Source: Chromera velia
Taxonomy: Eukaryota; Sar; Chromeraceae
Assembly: GCA_018398765.1 (NCBI GenBank)
Contig: JAHBMJ010000829.1
Span: 1 to 40,240 of the forward strand
Length of the DNA stretch: 40,240 nt
Direction: 5' to 3'
Positions 31,484 through 40,240 of this stretch are shown one piece after another. Positions within the stretch are counted from its first letter, which is position 1, and every line of letters starts with the position of its first letter. The notes under the pieces are model-generated. The model did not search any database. It had not been told where the DNA came from and saw nothing but the letters and a program-made list of their open reading frames with translations. The translations under genes and the position numbers were made by a program.

Positions 31484-32521
31484 TTGTTGTTGTTGGAATC
31501 AAGAGTGCAGCCAAATGAGGAGTTGCTGGGCAGAATAAGGAAAGGGTATGATGAAGAGAAATTTTGGGCAAAAGTGAAAGAAGTGCTCGAGCATCTTGAG
31601 ATAGGAGTACCTCGACACTTACGGCTGATTGTCTTGCGTTTTCAGATAGAGGATGGACTACTTTATTTCAATGATAGGTTGGTCATCCCAACAGAGAGAC
31701 TGCAAAGAAATCTTATTTATGAGCATCATGACATAGCCGCTAGTGGTCATTTAGGAGCAGAAAAGACCTACTTGAAGTTGGCAGGAAACTTTTACTGGCC
31801 ACATATATATGCGTCTGTTGTACAGTACGTGAGAAAGTGTGATGCATGTCAGCGATCAAAGAGGCCGACTGAGAAGCTATATAGACTGTTGCAACCTCTC
31901 TCTATTCCTGAATTTTCTTTCCAATCGATTTTTCTTAACTTTGTGTTTGGACTTCCGAGCGTGACGTTCAGGGGGGAATCGGTGGATAGAATTCTCTCTG
32001 TGGTTGACCATCTGTCCAAAAGTCCCTTCTTTGCTACAGTCTCCTCAGAGATCACGGCCGAGGGGACAGCAGAAGTCGTGTATGAGCGAGTGGTATGTGA
32101 ACACGGTATACCTCAGTCAGTGGTCAGTAATCGTGACCCTCGTTTTCTTTCTGCATTCTAGAAAAAACTCGCTCACCTGTGGGGAACGAAACTGAATATG
32201 AACACCAGAGGACACCCACAGTCAGATGGCCAGACAGAGAGAGACAACCAGACCATCGAACAAATGTTGCACTGTTTTATGAATGAGTACCAGACTAACT
32301 GGCCGAAGTGGTTGTGTTCTTGCCAGTTTGCATATCATGATTCTGTTCATCCTGCCACAGGCATGTCTCCTTTTCGTTTCTTATATGGACGTGACTCTAT
32401 TCGTCTCCCTTCTGTCTCTGTATGCTCCAAGTCATTCTTTCTGCCAGCAGCAGACTTTGGAGACCGCAGAGAGGCAGAAATCATGAGGGCAAAGGAACGA
32501 CTCGACCAAGCAAGAGAATAA
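31484..32521 (+). pseudogene. Integrase zinc-binding and core domains of element A
   Basis: The frame (stop at 32159) contains the HHCC zinc-binding domain (YEHHDIAASGHLG and CDACQRSK) and the integrase core. Where the first catalytic Asp is expected the codon at 31937 is AAC (LNFVFGLP), and at the second, in the SxRDPRF context, it is AAT at 32129. The Glu in GQTERDNQ is kept. Both changes can be single G-to-A transitions, and they abolish the DDE triad. HPATGMSPFRFLYG is the conserved C-terminal segment. A further stop lies at 32519. Integrase would insert the cDNA into the genome. Confidence 0.88.
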
Positions 32522-32940
32522 GCAGCTCGACAGGTAGATCCACGCAGACAGGAAGTTTCGTTTGCTCCAGGAGACTTTTTGCTTGTACGTAATGCATACT
32601 TCAAGGGAAGCAAAAAGCCAAGTGGAAAGCTTGAGCCTGTGTTTTACGGACCCTTTGAGGTAGAAAGGAAAGTGGGAAGCAATGCGTATGAGCTGATTTT
32701 CCCTGCAGGGGTGAGGGGTCATAATGTGATCAATGTGTCCTACCTGAAGAAGTACGAGAGAGAGAAGGACGATCCGCCACCTGCCATTCGGTTACCTGCC
32801 TCAGAAGAGGTAGAGTATAAAGTAGGAGAGATCCTTGATCACAAGAAGATAAATAAGCAGGTGTACTATTTGGTGTGGTAGAAAGGAGAGAGTAAAGAGA
32901 ATGCATCGTGAGAGCCTGCAAAGAAAGCACTACATGCATT
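32522..32940 (+). pseudogene. Integrase C-terminus and chromodomain of element A
   Basis: After the stop at 32519 the frame reads through the GPY/F-like module (PVFYGPFEVERKVGSNAYEL and NVSYLKKY) into a chromodomain: EYKVGEILDHKKINKQVYYLVW, a stop at 32879, KGESKENAS, a stop at 32909, then EPAKKALHAF. Both stops fall exactly where chromodomains have conserved Trp codons (the YLVxWKG and TWEP positions). Chromodomains in this position target integration to modified histones in known chromoviruses. Confidence 0.82.
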
Positions 32941-33338
32941 TAAGGAGAAGAGAAGACAACAAGAAAGAGAGAAGCAAGCAATAGGCAGGTGTAAGTGGCA
33001 GTTGAGGAGTAGAGAGATAAATTCTATTTAGGCACAAATGACAGGTTTATGGAGTGGAATGCATGTATGTGAGTTCTGGAGAGATGAAGAGGATTAGGGA
33101 AAAGAAATGAGTCAGTCGTGCATCTTCCTTGATGCAGGGTAGCGTGTGCGTGGTCGGGCTCAGCATTCCGACTTCTGTCTTCACTCATGGTTCGTTCGTA
33201 TATGCGCGTCCGTCGGTGTCTGTGTTAGCTTGCATTACCTACTTGTGTATATACCTTGCAGAGTTTGTGTGTCCGCGTTTATCTGAAAAAATTGGAACCG
33301 AGCGTGATCGTCAGCTTTAAGCAGTCACTGTGGGCAGG

Positions 33339-33624
33339 TGTAGGCCGGCTACAAGCGGTGGGCATGCGACGGGCCTGTGGAGTGGCGGCGCCATGAGGCA
33401 CGCGTATGATTTATGTAGCACTGGCCGCTCTGACGTCATATAGCAATCTGATGTGGCCTGACGTCAGAAAAACATCAGCCTGCCTTCTAGTGACCTAGCT
33501 AGCGACTGATTAATCTGTTTGACTGAATGTTGTGTGAACTCTTCTAGGTCAAACATATATGTCAAGGAACCTCTGAATGCACATCAACGTATTTAGAGTT
33601 CTTAGCCCCGTAGAACGCTAATAC
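33339..33624 (+). repeat. 3' LTR of element A
   Basis: This begins TGTAGGCC and ends near CTAATACA, so the exact right edge is blurred by the adjoining (CA)n. It carries a 12-nt insertion made of CTAG-rich repeats (around 33491-33502) compared with the 5' copy. No clear polypurine tract lies immediately upstream; purine-rich sequence occurs earlier, at about 33078-33110. Confidence 0.9.
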
Positions 33625-33697
33625 ACACATATACACACACACACACATACACACACACACACACACATATATATACATCATCATCATCATCATCATA
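33625..33697 (+). repeat. (CA)n, (TA)n and (ATC)n tracts, right flank of element A
   Basis: CA repeats resume immediately after the LTR, pass into TATATA and end with about seven ATC units. Together with 27318-27543 they represent the microsatellite into which element A inserted. Confidence 0.9.
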
Positions 33698-33804
33698 CGC
33701 CATCGCTATCGGCCCATAATAGGCGTCTAGCGTTCGGCAAGTCACAACACGCAAGGCAGATTATTAAATGATGGACCCTTATTTCACAACCTTTAGCAAA
33801 TAGC

Positions 33805-34079
33805 TTAACAGCTGCATTTTTTCTCAAACTCTTCCACTTCTGGCAAGGCGTGCTTGCGCATGAGCGAGGCTGCTTCATGTGATGTTGACTGCCAGCCATG
33901 CCATGCCACCTCATAACGCCATCCTCTTCCCTGCTTGTACTTCCTAAGAATTTCCTTCACCTGACAGCCCTGAACCCAGCTTCCCTTCTTTTCTTTGACT
34001 GCCTTCTTCGGCTGCTCTGGCTGTCTGGGGGCAAGGTCCTTATGTGCTTTGCTTGTGTGAATGCGAAGCCCCCACATAT
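33805..34079 (-). pseudogene. Minus-strand chromodomain fragment, third element
   Basis: A minus-strand frame reads WGLRIHTSKAHKD, which looks like the second half of a C2H2 zinc finger. It continues with a Lys/Gln-rich linker and VKEILRKYKQGRGWRYEVAWHGW, then a Leu/Glu-rich helix (LPEVEEFEKK) before a stop at 33805. The latter part fits a chromodomain (V-x-x-I-L, Y-x-V-x-W-x-G-[WY], C-terminal helix). The usual TWEP reads TSHEA. The upstream side is cut off by the (CA)n/(TA)n tract at 34079-34260. It is probably the C-terminal end of another mobile element, oriented opposite to elements A and B. Confidence 0.5.
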
Positions 34080-34085
34080 ATATAC

Positions 34086-34116
<31 letters not shown>

Positions 34117-34131
34117 TACATACACACATAT

Positions 34132-34182
<51 letters not shown>

Positions 34183-34262
34183 CATACATACTACAGTGTC
34201 ACATAGATACAGTATCATACACACACATACATATACATACACACACATACACACACATACAT
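34079..34262 (+). repeat. (TA)n/(CA)n compound microsatellite
   Basis: Blocks of TATA, ACAC and ATAC repeats extend over about 180 bp, upstream of a GC-rich patch (34330-34500). The tract forms the break point of the minus-strand chromodomain fragment. Confidence 0.92.
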
Positions 34263-34968
34263 TTACGCATAGACTAGCACAGACCAGCACAGATACAGAG
34301 AATGCATCTATTGTGATGTCCTACTTGGGCATGCCAGGAGCCGCGAAAGCCTCAGGCGGCGGGCCTTATAGCCATTCAGACCAGCCGCGGGCGCCTAGGG
34401 CTGCCCGCGGGCAAAGTAACGGGCCAGGGCCGCGCGAAGTAGGCCGCGCAGGACCTAAGGCCCCGGAACAAATCGATGTGCCCAGGCATGCCGCGAAAAA
34501 ACAACGCAGTGGGCCCAATTTATGTGGTTCCACTGATTTTTGTGGTGGTGATTAAATACACGTGGGTCCCTAACCGGATCTATGCTTGGGAGATGCGGCG
34601 TCTCTTTCTACATGCCGTCCTGTCCAGAATTAGAGAGAAAACAGAGGAGATTCCAATTGTTGTGGTCAAAAGCCAGGACAAAAAGGAGATGGGGCAGTCT
34701 CTGACGTTTCCTGCGTTAGCGATGCATGATTAGATTGAGTGGAAGCTAGCGAAGAGATCGAAATTGAATCGAGTCAAGTCGTGTGGAGCTCTAGGTATTG
34801 CTCTGAGAATTTGAACCTAAGCCTGTCTTTAAATGAACTTTCTGGCCAGTCCTTTAGCTTCTGTCGACAGACCAGCCTAGCCTCGAGCCATTTCTGTGCG
34901 GCGCCCAGTAGCACAGAACATATGGTGACGCCAGCAGCCCTTACCTGACAGAGGTCCAGAGGTCGGCA
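34263..34968. other. GC-rich patch and unresolved 5' part of element B
   Basis: 34330-34500 is unusually GC-rich with CCGCGGGC-type words. After that, frames of 70-85 codons occur (34476-34733 reads WVPNRIYAWEMRRLFLHAVL) that may derive from gag or protease of element B, but no motif is recognisable. I could not find an LTR pair for element B. Confidence 0.4.
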
Positions 34969-35811
34969 GTGAGGAACTTGCTTCTCAAATTCACCTGCTT
35001 GCATCTAACGAAAACAGATTGGGGAACGTTCAAAGGGGTCGAGGCAGAGATAGACACGCAGGGGTTGGGACTGATTTTCGTTCGACCGCGACCGATCCCA
35101 CATGCATTGAAGGAAGAAATGAACGAAACAATTGATCAGTGGTTGGAAGCAGGCATCATCGTACCTTGTACATCGCCATGGGGGGCACCTCTCATCTGTG
35201 CACGGAAGCTAATTAAACGGAAAACTCTGCCTGTGCATGGACATACGGAAATTGAACGAAATCCTGCGTAGGGAAGGATATCTACTTCCAAACATGGATG
35301 GGATATTGCACAGGCTGAGAGGCACGACCTGGCACACAGCGATCGATTTAATTTCTGGATTCATACAAATACCAATAAAGAAGGAAGACCAACCAAAACT
35401 TGCTTTTGTCATACCCGATCGAGCGCAGTTCACCGAGCGCGGTTCATCTTCATCAAACTACCCTTTGGCCTAAGCAACGCATCTAGCTATTTCCAGCGAG
35501 CAGTCGACTCCATGCTATAGGAACTGCTGAACGTTTGCGCTATGGCTTTCATTGACGATTGCATCATTTCGAGCAAAGATTTTGATACCCATCTGAGTAA
35601 CATGAGAAAGGTGTTCAAAAGAATGGCCGCTTCTGGCATTAAAATTTTGATCCAGAAGTGTAAATTCGCGATGCGTAAATTGACGTACCTGGGCCACGAA
35701 GTCACGCCTGAAGGAATCAAGCCATCGACATAGAAAGTCGAGGCTGTCCTGCAGGCAGTTGAACCGAAGAATGCAAAGGAATTGAAGAGATTTTTGGGAA
35801 TGATCGGATGA
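34969..35811 (+). pseudogene. Reverse transcriptase of element B (two frameshifts)
   Basis: RT is read in three pieces. 34969-35271 has the fingers motif ending WGAPLICARK. 35237-35473 reads MDIRKLNEILRREGYLLP and TAIDLISGFIQIPI, with the first catalytic Asp. The frame from about 35460 has LPFGLSNASSYFQR, then AMAFIDDCIISS with the DD pair (about 35540-35575), LTYLGHEVTPEGIKPS, and EPKNAKELKRFLGMIG. Stops at 35518, 35731 and 35809 interrupt it, the first of them in a position where a Gln codon would be expected. Overlapping frame ends at 35237-35271 show the first indel. Confidence 0.85.
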
Positions 35812-36537
35812 CACCGAAAATTTATTGATCGTTTTACGGAGATTAGCGCCCCATTATATGACTTGTTATCAAAGAAAACGAAATGGCACTTCGAGGAGCC
35901 ATAGGGACAGGCATATGCAAAACTGAAAGAAAGCTTGGCATCTGCACCAGTCTTTGCGTACCCTGACTTTTCCCTGCCCTTCATCCTGAAAACAGATGCA
36001 AGTATGTCCGAGAATGCAGTTAGTGCAATTCTTGCACAAGAAGTAGAGGGAGAAGAGAGACCGATTGCGTTTACAAGTAAAAAATTGAGTGAGATCGAAT
36101 CGCGTTATTGCATATCTGAGCAAGAGGGAGTGGGATTGGTTTGGAGAGTTGAGACTTTTAAGGGGTTTCTTTATGGAAGGAAATTCATGATTATTACGGA
36201 TCACAGAAGTTTACAGTGGATCAAAAGCCAGCGTGACACTTCACCCAGATTGATGAGATGGTCGTTACGTCTTTCGATTTATGATTTTGAAGTCATCCAC
36301 CGACCTGGTTGGAACCACATCGATGCAGACAGTTTGACTCAACCTCCTTTCGTCTCTGATCACTATCCCCCTCCAACTCCTAACGATCACACTGACCAGG
36401 AGATAGTCATCGTAGGGGTGATGACAAGGAAGAGGAAGGCAGAAGAGCTAGCAGAAGAGGCATTGAGACAAGCCGAAGCAGAGAAAGGAAAAGAGAAGGC
36501 AGACGAAGAGAAGAATGTGAAGGACTCGGGAAAATAG
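35812..36537 (+). pseudogene. RNase H of element B
   Basis: The segment begins at the tether (FIDRFTEISAPLYDLL), has one stop at 35902, and then reads an RNase H: FILKTDASMSENAVSAILAQ (first Asp; DAS intact), RPIAFTSKKLSEIESRYCIS (Glu helix follows in EQEGVGLVWRVE), FMIITDHRSLQWI (Asp) and HRPGWNHIDADSLTQ (the NxxADxLSR-like motif). A Lys/Glu-rich extension (about 36415-36530) follows. Catalytic residues are all visible, so this domain is better preserved than in element A. Confidence 0.88.
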
Positions 36538-36657
36538 AAAGAAGGATGGGTTGATGAGGAAAACCTGTAAGCCAAAAGAAGAAAGGAAGAAAAACATGAG
36601 AAAGAGAGAAAAGAGGAAGCAAAACAGAGCACTCAAGTAGCCAAGCCGCCAGCAGAA

Positions 36658-37653
36658 ATGATTTGTGCACTACTTTCGCACGAGGATTTAAAAACGGAAC
36701 AGAGAAAAGACAGAGAGATGAGTAGCATGATCGACATGCTCAAAGGGAGAGAACTTCCCAAAGGCATCACACACAACGAGAAAGTTAGGATGTTTGCACA
36801 AGAGCCTCTATACACAATGTATGATGGGCTCTTGATGAGAATCTTGCCGACTGCAAATAGCCATACAAAGGGAGCTCACTTTCTCGTTGCAGTACCCGCA
36901 TCCCTCAGAAAGACACTGCTCCATGCGGTACACGATCATCTGCTGTCCGGACACTGCGGCATCCATAAGACCATCCACTCACTGTCCGAACGATTTTTCT
37001 GGCCTTCTCTTTAAGCCGACGTGAAAAAATATGTATTGACGTGCAGAAAGTGTCAGGAGAGAAAGAAACAGGCAGAGAAAGGAGCATTCGATACACAAGT
37101 TATAACGGATGAGCCGCTGACCAGTTTTGCCATCGACTGTGTAGGGCCCTTGCCCCACACAGAGAACGGAAACATATGCATCCTCTCAGTCATCGATCTG
37201 GTTTCTCGATATGTTCAGCTTATTCCACTGCAGAACATGAAAGGAGTGATGGTCGCACGTGCATTGGTTCAAGAAGTCATATACAGATGGGGACCACCGG
37301 CAAAACTGATGAGTGATCGAGGCTCGAATTTTCTTGAGCCTGTTGTAGAAGCTGTGAACAATTTGCTCGGCACAAAAAGGGTATGTTGCACAGCCTATCA
37401 CTTTCAGACGAATGGAAGAATAGAACGCATGTATCGAGACATCAAGCACACGATCTCTATGTATATCGACCGACAGATAAACAAATGGCACGATTTTTTT
37501 TACTTCGCAGCAATGGCACACAACCATTTTTTCTACTTTTTGATCGGCATGAGTCCGTACGAGTTCATATATGGGCGCAGGACCAACTCCATCTTATACC
37601 TTCTCTCTTCTCTCGAGTCAGACACAGCACTAGGACACAGCCATCTTACCTGA
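36658..37653 (+). pseudogene. Integrase of element B, DDE triad present
   Basis: 36658-37014 carries the N-terminal extension and zinc-binding half (HDHLLSGHCGIHKTIHSL), then a stop at 37012. 37021-37653 has CRKCQERK (CxxC), FAIDCVGPLPH with the first Asp, KLMSDRGSNFL with the second Asp, and HFQTNGRIERMYRDIKHTI with the Glu. MSPYEFIYGRR is the conserved end segment. Unlike element A, the catalytic triad is intact. The frame ends near 37650, and the C-terminal part continues in the next frame. Confidence 0.87.
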
Positions 37654-38236
37654 TAACTACATCCAGGTCCTAGGGGACATTCGAAGAGAGAATGCAGATC
37701 GTTCCACATTGTTTCAGAGAGCTGCAATCCAACGTATGCACAGAAAGTTAAAGGAAGGAGGGAAGGCAGTCAGAGAATACAAGAAAGGCGACTTTGTGTT
37801 TTTGTTGAGAGGTAACCCGCATGCTCTTAAACCGAAGTGGGATGGGCCGTGGGTGCTCATGGACCCACTGAGACCAAACGGAACCGCGCAGGTAAAGAGA
37901 GTAGGCAGCCAGAGAACAGACACTGTGAATCGATCGAAACTAGCGCCGTACCTTTGTCGAGACGTGGAAAAAAATGAGGAACTTGAGAGGAAATTCATCG
38001 AAGGAAAGCTCGACCCTAAGGAGGAAGAAGAGGACGATCAGAATGAGGAAGACTTCGAAGTAGAAGAAGTCATTGGGAGGAGGAAGAAAGACGGAAAATT
38101 GGAGTACCTGTTGCGGTATCTGAACTACTGCAGACCTACATGGACGAAAGAATCCAAGATGAATTGTCCTCGTTTAGTTGAAGTTTATGAAGAGAAGCAA
38201 TGCAAGCCCTTCCAAAGAGAGGAAGAGCACGATTGA
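37654..38236 (+). pseudogene. Integrase C-terminus and chromodomain of element B
   Basis: A frameshift near 37640-37655 moves the reading into another frame, open to a TGA at 38234. It contains the GPY/F-like module (GDFVFLLRGNPHALKPKWDG and GPWVLMDPL), followed by an acidic linker and a chromodomain: EDFEVEEVIGRRKKDGKLEY, LLRYLNY, RPTWTKESKMNCPRLVEVYEE. The TWxxE and C-terminal helix signatures are visible; the first cage Trp position (LLRW) reads Tyr. This confirms chromovirus affiliation. Confidence 0.8.
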
Positions 38237-39140
38237 AGCAAGATAAAAAGAAAGAAGAGGAGGGGGGAAGAAAAGGGAATAGGACGAGAAAGGAAATACG
38301 CAGGAATTGGGGAAGGGGATGCACTGGGAGAGGGTCGGGAAGTAGAAAGGAACGACGTCAGATGTTGCATAAACTTAACACCAGGCATGCAGCAGGTCCG
38401 ATAGGGACGTGCGAAATAGAATAGTTGAAATACACATGAGAAGGCACGAATGGCGATCAATGAATACATGGACGACCGAGCGAATGAATGTATAAATGCT
38501 CAATGCATAAATGACCGGCGATAAAGCGCATGCGTATGTTTAATCCATGATCGAACACTTTCGAAGGACCAAAACAGCGAGCATTGACTGACAAAAGGCG
38601 ATTGACGGGGCCAGCCTAGCAGTGATCTCCACTGAGCCCCAGCTACCACGCGGAAACGCACGGGAATAACTCGATTAGAACACCTGCATATGAGAGCGAC
38701 AGTATAAAAAACTTGATCATAAGTAGTAAATTTATAGCACGTCTAAGACATTTTCAAACCAGCAAACGCGCACGAACAACACATATCTACTACAACCACA
38801 CAAGCACACATACATGCATATACACCGCAAAGAAACACACTGGCATCGCAACGATCACATCCAGATACAGAGCACACCGCACAGTCACGACCGGCAACAC
38901 ATTGTCAAACAGCCAGTGGCACGCATGCACACATGACACACAATTGCCACCAACACACACAAAACACCACAGCGCCACAATCACATCTAGACATACTACA
39001 AATCACAATCAGCCATACATACACGAACATCATACAACTACACACAAAGCAAAGTTAGACAACAAGCAGAAGAAAGAAGAGAAAGCAGCAAAGCACCATC
39101 CCTTGACAAAGGTAGCAGCTCCATACAAATAAACCAAGCA
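38237..39140. other. 3' flank of element B and CA-rich tract
   Basis: Purine-rich sequence follows the chromodomain, then AT/CG-mixed sequence, then a strongly A/C-rich stretch (38705-39130) of degenerate ACAC and CATAC words. A 139-codon frame (38713-39132) is His/Thr-rich and explained by that composition. An LTR of element B might lie between 38240 and 38700, but no partner copy was found upstream. Confidence 0.5.
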
Positions 39141-39145
39141 TCTAA

Positions 39146-39872
39146 GCTCAGAAATGCCAAGCAAGCAAATCTCACACACATTCAATCTGGAGGGAGGGAA
39201 ACTGTGACACTCTGGGGGGCAGATGAACCAATACCTGCTCTGGGAGAGGGAAAGGATGGGGAAAGGGGGGTAAAAGGGCTGGTGTGTAGGGATATAACCA
39301 CTCATATCGGTATGGAGTGATACTGAACAGGGGCACAAACCCTCACTTCACTCAGGAGATTAAAGCAAGAGTACGATGTGCTCCATACAAAAGGCTGTGT
39401 AGATAGAAACCCTAAGGGACAGGTAGACGGAAGCAGATAGGAAGACACCCACAAACACACAAACCAGCAAACATCAGCGAAACACCTAGATAGATAGTCC
39501 CGGGGGGAAAGGTAGACTGTTGGAAGGAAGAGCTGCGACAGCCACACTATCCACTCTGCTTGATGAGTTGCTCCAAATCGCTTCTCGGTTGCGACACGGT
39601 GAGGGAAGGCCGGTTCAGGCGGGAAGGGGCGGGGGGGGGATGGAGCAGGGGAACGGGGGGGAGTGGGGAGGGGAAATCGCTCAGAAATGCCGAGCAAGGA
39701 GAAAGGAAGAGCTCAGAAATGCCGAGCGGATAACGGAAGAGCTCAGAAATGCCGAACACCCAAGTCAGAAATGCCGAGCGATTAGATAGGCAATAAAGAG
39801 GAGAAAGGCAAAATAGAGATTCAAACAAGCTCAGAACTGCCGAGCGCACAAGCAAGCTCAGAAATCCCGAGC
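39146..39872 (+). repeat. Dispersed near-palindromic 17-mer family
   Basis: GCTCAGAAATGCCGAGC or a one- to two-base variant occurs at 39146-39162, 39679-39695, 39711-39727, 39741-39757, 39763-39779, 39829-39845 and 39856-39872. The arms GCTC and GAGC pair around an AGAAATGCC centre, and an inner G-C pair follows a single A/C mismatch. Spacers are unrelated and variable (about 6-50 nt, except for the first copy, which is about 500 bp away). All copies share the same orientation. Confidence 0.85.
39163..39678. other. Unassigned sequence between 17-mer copies
   Basis: No gene is recognised. A plus-strand frame near 39520-39789 begins RAATATLSTLLDELLQIASR, which has helix-like composition, but it then runs into Gly-rich and 17-mer sequence. 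G-rich runs (39630-39660) add to low-complexity translation. Confidence 0.4.
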
Positions 39873-40240
39873 ACAGCAACACGTCCATTGCATCGGTGGG
39901 TGGGGGAATTACCTGAACCAGAGGAGGAATGGCCTTTCATTCATGAAACAACAGAGTCGCAGGGTGTTGGATTGAAGGCTGGCCACCTACATGAAGACGC
40001 AAGCCCTGGCAAGCAGAACAGAGGAAGAAGAGAATAAATGTGCACGTTCATTCCCAACTTACCTGGCTAGTGAAGACCAGAGTGCACGGAAGGGTCCGAG
40101 CTGAGAAGCACCGTCAAAGCGACCCGACTTCGTCAGCTGCAAAGAAAGCAAACAAGAAAGGAAAAGAAACAAAAGGGAAACAAAAGAGAAAAAGGAAGGA
40201 GAAGAAAAATCACACACACACACACACACACACACACACC
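39873..40240. other. Right end of the window, ends in (CA)n
   Basis: Nothing recognisable before a purine-rich stretch (40140-40209) and a (CA)n tract reaching the last base (40210-40240). Confidence 0.6.

Larger units (their letters stand above)
27544..33624 (+). mobile_element. Element A: full-length Ty3/gypsy chromovirus, decayed
   Basis: Two LTRs of about 275-285 bp bound a 6.1-kb element. A tRNA-iMet-like primer site lies just after the left LTR, followed by gag, then pol in the order protease, RT, RNase H, integrase and a C-terminal chromodomain, which defines a chromovirus. Gag carries at least one frameshift. Pol, from about 29351 to 32911, stays in one frame but has ten stops (29447, 29513, 29627, 29795, 30869, 31472, 32159, 32519, 32879, 32909). 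The LTRs differ by about 8 percent, nearly all transitions. The element cannot move on its own. Confidence 0.9.
34969..38236 (+). mobile_element. Element B: second Ty3/gypsy chromovirus, 5'-truncated
   Basis: Pol domains occur in the order RT, RNase H, integrase and chromodomain on the plus strand, from about 35000 to 38236. The main frame is broken by frameshifts near 35240, 35440-35480 and 37640 and by stops at 35518, 35731, 35809, 35902, 36535, 36568 and 37012. Its RT start (PRPIPHALKEEMNETIDQWL and EAGIIVPCTSPWGAPL) belongs to a lineage different from that of element A. No LTRs, gag or protease were recognised. It lies 1.3 kb downstream of element A in the same orientation. Confidence 0.82.

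Noticed and set aside
38713-39132. 139-codon His/Thr-rich frame
   Set aside because: Explained by the A/C-rich degenerate repeat.
39679-39872. CRISPR array
   Set aside because: Repeats are only 17 nt, spacers vary from 5 to 49 nt and the genome is eukaryotic.
1-40240. tRNA, rRNA or snRNA genes
   Set aside because: No cloverleaf, T-arm or rRNA signature was recognised by eye apart from the primer-site complement at 27820-27848, which belongs to the retroelement.

Overview
This window is nuclear DNA from a eukaryote. It contains GT-AG introns, LTR retrotransposons of both the Ty1/copia and Ty3/gypsy chromovirus types, and very abundant microsatellites. It also has two gaps (13555-13890 and 24693-24935) and one lone N (21348), all in or beside G/C homopolymers. 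Intron density, the low-complexity insertions in the one large gene, and an excess of the 7-mer TGCATGC (an ApiAP2-type site in apicomplexans) make an alveolate relative of apicomplexans, such as a chromerid alga, my best guess. That assignment is inference only; no rRNA or other taxonomic marker is present.

Layout. 1-5150 is AT-rich and holds a small unassigned ORF (1189-1458), a MITE-like inverted-repeat segment (about 1698-1957), two perfect short hairpins (2288-2432) and a decayed minus-strand copia element (about 2824-5103). 5165-5264 is a 43-bp-arm inverted repeat. About 5265-14500 has no supportable gene and is built from CT/GA-rich DNA, tetranucleotide arrays and homopolymers. At 14546-14720 there is a five-copy 35-bp minisatellite, followed by a possible small minus-strand gene (14864-15310).

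The main host gene lies on the plus strand at 16531-23636. Splicing by eye gives 12 introns (all GT-AG), with phases matching at every junction, and a protein of about 1010 residues. Its order is a novel N-terminus, a divergent single bromodomain, a long Gly/Ala/Pro/Ser linker, a NET/ET-like segment, a Ser/Asp/Glu tract and a Gly/Pro-rich tail ending in an acidic run. This resembles a BET-family chromatin reader with one bromodomain. The canonical acetyl-lysine-contacting Asn appears to be His.

23637-27139 is intergenic. 27544-33624 is an LTR-bounded Ty3/gypsy chromovirus (element A) sitting inside a (CA)n tract. Its pol frame runs about 3.5 kb without a frameshift but carries ten stops, and its protease and integrase catalytic Asp positions read as Asn. 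The two LTRs differ almost only by transitions, which points to cytosine-deamination decay. 33805-34079 (minus) is a fragment of another chromodomain-bearing element. 34969-38236 is a second, different gypsy chromovirus (element B), 5'-truncated but with intact integrase DDE residues. The right end (38237-40240) is CA-rich and carries a cluster of a 17-nt near-palindrome, GCTCAGAAATGCCGAGC, in at least seven copies.

The window therefore holds one well-supported host gene in a repeat-dominated landscape. The most unusual signals are the divergent BET-like protein, the transition-only decay of element A, and the dispersed near-palindromic 17-mer family.
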